Shown: positions 6,291 to 10,617 of the stretch, one piece after another
Position numbering within the stretch: position 1 is the stretch's first letter
How the letters are laid out: each line of letters starts with the position of its first letter
Assembly (NCBI GenBank): GCA_045601245.1
Contig: JAZRZH010000029.1
Span: forward strand, 1-10,617
Reading direction: 5' to 3'
Origin: Cacconaster sp045601245
GTDB taxonomy: Bacteria; Bacteroidota; Bacteroidia; Bacteroidales; UBA932
DNA: 10,617 nucleotides
The notes under the pieces: generated by a model
Database searches by the model: none
What the model saw: only the letters and a program-made list of their open reading frames with translations
What the model was told of the DNA's origin: nothing
Program-made: the position numbers and the translations under genes

Positions 6291-9094
6291 TATAGTATCT
6301 TTTTTAAATATTTGCCTGTATATGATTTTTTGCAGCGGGCCACCTTTTCAGGAGTACCTTCTGCAATGATCTCCCCGCCGCCGAGTCCCCCTTCAGGGCC
6401 CATATCTATCAGATAGTCAACGGACTTGAGGACATCCTGATTGTGTTCTATCACCACGACGGTATTGCCCTGGTCCACAAGTTTCTGCAATACTCCGAGA
6501 AGCACCTTGATATCCTCGAAATGCAGTCCGGTGGTAGGCTCATCAAGGAGGTAGAGTGTATTGCCGGTATCCTTTCTTGAGAGTTCGGCAGACAATTTCA
6601 GCCTCTGGCTCTCACCGCCGCTCAATGTGGTCGACTGCTGGCCAAGTGTCAGATATCCGAGCCCCACCTCCTCCATCGTGCGGAGCTTGGCCGCAATCCA
6701 CGGAACGGGTTCGAAGAATTCGAGAGCCTGCGATATGGTCATATCCAGGACATCGTTGATACTCTTCCCCTTGTATTTCACCGCCAGCGTATCGGGTTTG
6801 TACCGCTTGCCGTTGCACTCCTTGCAGGTCACATAGGCGGACGGAAGGAAATGCATCTCTATGGTCTGGACTCCGGCCCCCTTGCACGCTTCACATCTGC
6901 CGCCCTTTACATTGAAGGAGAAACGGCTTGCGCTGAATCCGCGCACCCTGGCATCCGGTGTTTGGGCGAAGAGGGTGCGGATATCTGTGAGGATATCTGT
7001 ATATGTCGCCGGATTGCTGCGCGGCGAGCGTCCTATCGGACTCTGGTCGATCTCGATGAGTTTGTCGATATTTTCAAGGCCCTCGATGGAGCCGTAAGGC
7101 AGCGGACGCTTTTTGGAACGGTAGAGTGCGGCGCTGATGACCGGCATAAGCGTTTCGTTGATCAGGGACGACTTTCCACTTCCGCTGACACCGCTGATTC
7201 CGACTAGCAGTCCCAGTGGCAGTTTCAGGGTCACATCCTTCAGGTTGTTGCCGCCCGCTCCGCTAAGGGTGATGAATTTGCCGTTACCCGGACGCCGCAC
7301 GGCCGGGACCTCAATCTTTTTCCTTCCCAGCAGGTAATCCGCCGAAGGACCCGTTGCACCCGAAGATGCAAGATCCTGAGGACGACCATTATAGAGTACT
7401 TTGCCGCCATATTCTCCGGCTCCGGGACCGAGATCCACAAGCCAGTCGGCATTGAGCATCATATCTTCGTCGTGTTCGACCACCATAACGGAGTTGCCTT
7501 CGTCGCGCAGAGCCTTGAGGGATTTGATAAGCTTCTCATTATCACGCTGATGCAGACCGATACTAGGCTCATCGAGGATATAAAGCACTCCGACCAGCTT
7601 CGAGCCAATCTGCGTAGCCAGGCGGATGCGCTGACTCTCACCACCGCTCAAGGAACGGGTGCTGCGGCTAAGACTCAGGTAATCCAGCCCTACATCCTTC
7701 AGGAACCCTATCCTTGAGACCAGCTCCTTGATGATATCGGATGCAATCGCATTCTGCCTGGCGGAGAGACGTGTCGGAAGATCTGCTACCCATTCATACA
7801 GGTCGCTGATATTCATATCGGATACCTCGGAGATATTCTTTCCGTCTATCTTGAAATAAAGAGACTCTTTCTTAAGCCTCGTCCCACCACATAGCGGACA
7901 GGTAATCTCATCCACAAAAAGGTCCTTCTTTGTGAGGGAGCGGTCGCTCTCCTCCCCTGTCGGCGCCACCATCGCAATGACGCCACCGAAAGTGGACATC
8001 TCCATATCATTCCCGGAGCCTGTGCGGAAAAGTTCATCGGAGCCGTAAAGTATGTGATTGAGAGCCTCTTCAGGGATATTATCAATTGGATCGTAAAGTG
8101 AAAAGCCGTATTTGCGGGCGATAGCGTCAAGCAGATGGAAGGTGCCGTTCTCCCTGTGGGACCCGAGCGGTGCTATGCCGCCTTCGGCAATGGATTTCTT
8201 CCTGTCAGGAATAATCTTCGCCATATCGACGCTGGCTATTGTGCCGAGTCCGTGACAATGCGGACAGGCACCCTGCGGGGAATTGAAGGAGAATGTGAAA
8301 GGAGCCGGGACCTCGAATGAAAGCCCCGTATCCGGACAGACCAGATTGCGGCTGAAGTGCTGAATAGTCCCGTCATCAGGCGCGAACACTGCCAGAGACC
8401 CCTTTCCCTGATTGAGTGCGGTCACCACGGATTCGCGGATCCGCTTGCGGTCGGATTCATCGGGGACGATTTTGTCCACTACAAGTTCGATGAAATGTAT
8501 CTTATAACGGTCCAAAGGCCTCACATCGGCCAGATAGCGGACTTCTCCATCAATCCGGACCTGACTGTAACCCTTCTTCACCAACTGATCGAAAAGCTCT
8601 TTATAATGGCCTTTGCGGCCCTTTACAAGCGGGGAGAGCAGCATCACCTTGCGTCCGCCGAATTTCTCGACCAGAAGGTCCGTGATCTGGTCGTCGGTAT
8701 AGCGCACCATCTCCGCACCGGTCTCGGGCGAGAAGGCCTGAGACGCCCTTGCATAGAGCAGACGGAAGAAATCGTATATCTCTGTAATGGTTCCCACAGT
8801 GGAACGCGGATTCCTGCCGGTGGTCTTCTGTTCGATTGCAATTATCGGACTGAGGCCCTTGATATCCTCCACGTCGGGGCGCGAAAGGATTCCCATATAC
8901 TGACGCGCATAGGCTGAAAGCGTCTCCATATAGCGTCTCTGTCCCTCCGCGTAAATAGTATCGAATGCCAGAGATGATTTTCCGCTGCCGGAGAGGCCCG
9001 TAACCACGACAAGGCTGTCCCGCGGAATATCGATATCGATATTCTTGAGATTGTGGACTTTTGCGCCTCGTATCTGAATAAGGGACTTCTCCAT
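6290..9094 (-). CDS. uvrA: UvrABC excinuclease subunit A
   Basis: 934 residues, full length for UvrA. UvrA dimers find bulky DNA lesions and load UvrB in nucleotide excision repair. The first ATPase has Walker A GLSGSGKS (33-40), signature LSGGESQRIRLA (482-493) and Walker B LYILDEPSIGLHQRD (504-518). The second has GVSGSGKS (635-642), LSGGESQRLKLSAELS (824-839) and LYLLDEPTTGLH (847-858). The UvrB-binding region (about 131-245, with LLSPLVKGRKGHYKELFDQL) and the insertion domain (about 287-397) are present. Zinc modules: C253...C277-P-H-C280 lacks the second Cys of the first CxxC (CPDTG, Thr256); C399/C402 (CPLCGG) are present; C734, C737, C757 and C760 form a complete C-terminal zinc finger. 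The gene lies 9 bases after the MBL hydrolase stop with no Shine-Dalgarno sequence, and its stop overlaps the kinase start. No LexA box is visible; expression is probably from the promoter before the MBL gene. Confidence 0.97.
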   Translation of the reverse strand: MEKSLIQIRGAKVHNLKNIDIDIPRDSLVVVTGLSGSGKSSLAFDTIYAEGQRRYMETLSAYARQYMGILSRPDVEDIKGLSPIIAIEQKTTGRNPRSTVGTITEIYDFFRLLYARASQAFSPETGAEMVRYTDDQITDLLVEKFGGRKVMLLSPLVKGRKGHYKELFDQLVKKGYSQVRIDGEVRYLADVRPLDRYKIHFIELVVDKIVPDESDRKRIRESVVTALNQGKGSLAVFAPDDGTIQHFSRNLVCPDTGLSFEVPAPFTFSFNSPQGACPHCHGLGTIASVDMAKIIPDRKKSIAEGGIAPLGSHRENGTFHLLDAIARKYGFSLYDPIDNIPEEALNHILYGSDELFRTGSGNDMEMSTFGGVIAMVAPTGEESDRSLTKKDLFVDEITCPLCGGTRLKKESLYFKIDGKNISEVSDMNISDLYEWVADLPTRLSARQNAIASDIIKELVSRIGFLKDVGLDYLSLSRSTRSLSGGESQRIRLATQIGSKLVGVLYILDEPSIGLHQRDNEKLIKSLKALRDEGNSVMVVEHDEDMMLNADWLVDLGPGAGEYGGKVLYNGRPQDLASSGATGPSADYLLGRKKIEVPAVRRPGNGKFITLSGAGGNNLKDVTLKLPLGLLVGISGVSGSGKSSLINETLMPVISAALYRSKKRPLPYGSIEGLENIDKLIEIDQSPIGRSPRSNPATYTDILTDIRTLFAQTPDARVRGFSASRFSFNVKGGRCEACKGAGVQTIEMHFLPSAYVTCKECNGKRYKPDTLAVKYKGKSINDVLDMTISQALEFFEPVPWIAAKLRTMEEVGLGYLTLGQQSTTLSGGESQRLKLSAELSRKDTGNTLYLLDEPTTGLHFEDIKVLLGVLQKLVDQGNTVVVIEHNQDVLKSVDYLIDMGPEGGLGGGEIIAEGTPEKVARCKKSYTGKYLKKIL

Positions 9095-9103
9095 TTCGGA
9101 TAA

Positions 9104-9748
9104 CTATTGATTCTGACTCAGATATGGATTCATCTTCAGTTCGGTTCCTATTTTCGTAGGGTATCCGTGTCCCGGAAAGATATCAGTATCCAGCGGAAGG
9201 GTGGCAATCCTTGTCTGAAGGCTCTCCATCAATGCAGCGGCATCACCTTTGGGAAGATCACTTCTCCCGACGCTTCCGGCAAAAAGCGTATCACCGCAGA
9301 AAAGCGACCCAGCCTCAGGATTGTAGTAGCATACGCCGCCTGCCGTGTGGCCTGGGGTATGGATTACGCTGAATGCCATACTGCCGACCTTGAGAATATC
9401 ACCATCGGAAACCGTCTCGAAAGGGCATGCTACCGCCGGCATATCCATCCCCAGCTCCGATGCCATCACGGGAGCGAATTCGGTCTGGAAGATATCTTCC
9501 TTATGGATGTTCACTGCCGGATGCCACTCATCATAGCAGGACTGCAGACCGAAGATATGGTCCAGATGTCCGTGCGTCAGAAGAATGCGCACTGGCTTGA
9601 GCCCCTTCTCGGAAACAAAGCCCTTCAGACGGGAAAACTCCCCCTGTCCCCAGCAGCCCGGATCGACTATGGCACATTCAGATGTTCCGTCCCAGACAAC
9701 ATAACAGCATTCACGGAGCGAATTGAAATAGAAAACCTTTATATCCAT
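9104..9748 (-). CDS. Metallo-beta-lactamase-fold hydrolase (glyoxalase II-like)
   Basis: 214 residues. All metal ligands of the glyoxalase II-type fold are present: THGHLDH (58-64; H59, H61, D63, H64), HTPGHT (130-135; H134), GDTLF (152-156; D153) and PGHG (192-195; H194). The segment VGRSDLPKGD and the C-terminal NPYL are typical of small bacterial hydrolases of this group, often annotated as hydroxyacylglutathione hydrolase or YcbL-like. It lacks the long C-terminal substrate domain of true glyoxalase II (about 250 residues), so a thioesterase or other hydrolase activity is possible and the substrate is unknown. It has no signal peptide and is cytoplasmic. It is the first gene of the - strand operon with uvrA and the kinase. 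Its ATG is about 22 bases from a -7 box in the divergent promoter region. Confidence 0.9.
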   Translation of the reverse strand: MDIKVFYFNSLRECCYVVWDGTSECAIVDPGCWGQGEFSRLKGFVSEKGLKPVRILLTHGHLDHIFGLQSCYDEWHPAVNIHKEDIFQTEFAPVMASELGMDMPAVACPFETVSDGDILKVGSMAFSVIHTPGHTAGGVCYYNPEAGSLFCGDTLFAGSVGRSDLPKGDAAALMESLQTRIATLPLDTDIFPGHGYPTKIGTELKMNPYLSQNQ

Positions 9749-9765
9749 CCGATATCAGATAATAT

Positions 9766-9798
9766 ATTACAAATTTACGAAAAGAGTTTGTAATTTTG
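9766..9798. promoter_or_regulatory. Divergent promoter region with inverted repeat between the MBL operon and the deoxynucleoside kinase
   Basis: TAATTTTG (9791-9798, + strand) and TAAATTTG (- strand, complement of 9770-9777) both match the Bacteroidota -7 consensus TAnnTTTG exactly and point to the two divergent genes; leaders would be about 20 bases (kinase) and 15 bases (MBL). Neither has a convincing -33 TTTG. A perfect 8-bp inverted repeat, ATTACAAA (9766-9773) and TTTGTAAT (9787-9794), overlaps both -7 boxes. Its half-sites are 21 bases centre to centre, i.e. two helical turns, as for a dimeric repressor or as a by-product of two symmetric promoters. Confidence 0.5.
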
Positions 9799-9825
9799 TT
9801 ATGATTAATCAATAAGAGAAAAGAT

Positions 9826-10440
9826 ATGCATATCGCAATAGCCGGTAACATAGGCAGCGGCAAAACAACTCTGACAAGGATGCTTGTCGACCATTACAAC
9901 TGGACCCCGAAATTCGAATCCGTGGATTACAATCCATATCTTGCAGATTTCTATAACGATATGGAGCGTTGGTCTTTCAATATCCAGATATATTTCCTGA
10001 ACAAGAGATTTCTGGATGTGGTCGAAATCCGCAAAAGCGACAAGATTATAGTCCAGGACAGGAGCATATATGAAGATGCCTGCATCTTCGCCCCTAATTT
10101 GCATGATATGGGACTTATGGCAACCCGCGACTTCGAGAACTACCAATCCCTCTTCTCGCTTATGGTATCATTGGTCGAGGCTCCGGACCTGCTGATCTAT
10201 CTCAAATCCTCCATCCCGAATCTTGTCGCCAATATCCAGAAGCGCGGACGCGAATATGAGAGCAGCATCAGGCTCGACTACCTGAAGGGCCTCAATGAAC
10301 GCTACGACCAGTGGATCGAGCATTACAGCGACGGCAAACTGCTCGTGATTGACGTGGATAATCTGAAATTCCAGGAGCGGCCCGAAGATTTCAGCGTCAT
10401 CTGTGACAAGATCGAGGCACAGCTCAACGGCCTTTTCTGA
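9826..10440 (+). CDS. Deoxynucleoside kinase (dNK/dGK-dCK family)
   Basis: 204 residues, normal for bacterial deoxynucleoside kinases. The features are P-loop GNIGSGKTT (7-15), an acidic substrate residue after strand 2 (KFESVDYNPYL; E31), the DRS motif in QDRSIYED (77-84), in which the Arg and Asp contact the deoxyribose and phosphate, and a lid RGREYE (140-145). It phosphorylates deoxynucleosides at the 5' position with ATP for dNTP salvage; base preference (dA/dC/dG) cannot be read reliably. ATG 9826 was chosen because it opens directly into MHIAIAGNIGSG, the expected start; the region before it is A-rich (AAGAGAAAAG) with no Shine-Dalgarno sequence. The gene has its own -7 box at 9791-9798 and is divergent from the MBL-uvrA operon. 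No clear terminator follows; a group II intron end begins about 43 bases after the stop in the opposite orientation. Confidence 0.93.
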   Translation: MHIAIAGNIGSGKTTLTRMLVDHYNWTPKFESVDYNPYLADFYNDMERWSFNIQIYFLNKRFLDVVEIRKSDKIIVQDRSIYEDACIFAPNLHDMGLMATRDFENYQSLFSLMVSLVEAPDLLIYLKSSIPNLVANIQKRGREYESSIRLDYLKGLNERYDQWIEHYSDGKLLVIDVDNLKFQERPEDFSVICDKIEAQLNGLF

Positions 10441-10483
10441 TAACACACCGCGTCACAGCGCGTTGACCGTCAATATAATCGAG

Positions 10484-10520
10484 TAGGAGGTAGACACTAA
10501 TCATAGGTGTTTATCTCCTA
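10484..10520 (-). ncRNA. Group II intron domain VI hairpin
   Basis: On the - strand, TAGGAG (10520-10515) pairs with CTCCTA (10489-10484), and ACAC (10510-10507) pairs with GTGT (10497-10494) around a 9-nt loop. The two helices are joined by a segment with A-C mismatches in which the branch-point adenosine is expected. A10491 is a candidate, but the exact branch point and splice site need comparison with related introns. Confidence 0.6.
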
Positions 10521-10544
10521 TTTTCGTGTCCACCGACCTCTCAC

Positions 10545-10578
10545 ACCACCGTACGTGCCGTTCGGCATACGGCGGTTC
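10545..10578 (-). ncRNA. Group II intron domain V
   Basis: The 34-nt segment, read on the - strand, starts GAACCGCCGTATGCC and ends CGTACGGTGGT. It folds into a 9-bp lower stem (ACCGCCGTA with TACGGTGGT), a 2-nt CG bulge on the 3' side, a 4-bp upper stem (TGCC with GGCA) and a GAAC tetraloop. The catalytic triad position reads CGC with its G in a G-U wobble, as in one set of bacterial introns, instead of AGC. The length and the bulge fit domain V, the metal-binding catalytic core. Confidence 0.85.
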
Positions 10579-10585
10579 TTTATTG

Positions 10586-10617
10586 TTAGTGCAATTTGGC
10601 ATAGTAGTCCATTAGAC
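10586..10617 (-). CDS. Possible last codons of the intron-encoded reverse transcriptase/maturase
   Basis: One - strand frame, open from the window edge, reads LMDYYAKLH and stops at TAA (10588-10586), 7 bases before domain V. The reverse transcriptase of bacterial group II introns is encoded in domain IV and typically ends shortly before domain V, so the position is right. Nine residues are too few to identify the protein, and another frame also runs open through this stretch. Confidence 0.4.
   Translation of the reverse strand, partial: LMDYYAKLH

Larger units (their letters stand above)
10483..10617 (-). mobile_element. 3' end of a group II intron (continues beyond the right edge)
   Basis: On the - strand, this segment contains the conserved domain V of a bacterial group II intron followed directly by the TGAGAGG-type linker and a domain VI hairpin. 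Group II introns are self-splicing retroelements that move by reverse splicing with their own reverse transcriptase/maturase. Only the 3' tail is here; the reverse transcriptase and domains I-IV would lie right of base 10617. The 3' splice site is estimated at about 10483 (intron ending ...CTCCTAC), uncertain by several bases. The 3' exon is the intergenic sequence just after the deoxynucleoside kinase gene, and the intron is antisense to that gene. Confidence 0.85.

Noticed and set aside
8357..8917. A 186-codon + strand frame opposite uvrA
   Set aside because: It is the mirror of an intact and highly conserved uvrA; no independent support.
9107..9793. A 228-codon + strand frame opposite the MBL hydrolase gene
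   Set aside because: The - strand protein has every metal-binding motif of its family. The + strand frame has no motif and runs into the divergent promoter region.
10449..10462. Hairpin CGCGT-CACA-GCGCG as the terminator of the deoxynucleoside kinase gene
   Set aside because: Five pairs including a wobble, with no following T run; too weak to call.
1..10617. CRISPR array, tRNA or rRNA genes, toxin-antitoxin or phage defence genes
   Set aside because: No regularly spaced repeats, no cloverleaf or rRNA-like sequence, and every sizeable ORF is explained by housekeeping families or their shadows.

Overview
The window looks like ordinary chromosomal DNA from a member of the Bacteroidales (Bacteroidota). 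The evidence is the set of protein families and their order (S9 dipeptidyl-peptidase tail, ComM/YifB, TsaE, a secreted TPR protein next to an EnvC-like M23 protein, UvrA, a Bacteroidota-type deoxynucleoside kinase), the near absence of Shine-Dalgarno sequences, and -7 elements of the TAnnTTTG type upstream of several genes. I cannot name the genus from the sequence alone.

Layout. Bases 2-268 are the C-terminus of a DPP-IV-like serine peptidase, closed by a strong intrinsic terminator (280-313). A + strand block follows: comM/yifB (377-1909) overlaps tsaE (1902-2315); then, after an inverted repeat and a promoter-like AT-rich segment, a secreted TPR protein (2386-4104) is followed 2 bases later by an EnvC-like murein hydrolase activator (4107-5309). 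Only 3 bases separate this from a convergent - strand operon, read from right to left: metallo-beta-lactamase-fold hydrolase (9748-9104), uvrA (9094-6290) and a P-loop nucleoside kinase (6290-5313). A compact 77-bp divergent promoter region (9749-9825) drives this operon one way and a deoxynucleoside kinase (9826-10440) the other way. No gene-free stretch exceeds about 110 bases.

The right edge (about 10483-10617) is the one accessory element: the 3' end of a group II intron on the - strand. It shows a recognisable domain V, a domain VI hairpin and possibly the last codons of the intron-encoded protein. The intron body lies outside the window, and its insertion is intergenic, just after the deoxynucleoside kinase stop codon.

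Functionally the window is housekeeping: transformation-associated branch migration (ComM), tRNA t6A synthesis (TsaE), cell-wall remodelling (EnvC-like), nucleotide excision repair (UvrA) and nucleoside salvage (two P-loop kinases). I do not see a new defence or biosynthetic system. The points most worth a second look are the group II intron end, the short form of the nucleoside kinase, the loss of most zinc ligands in the M23 domain, and the symmetric operator-like repeat between the divergent genes.
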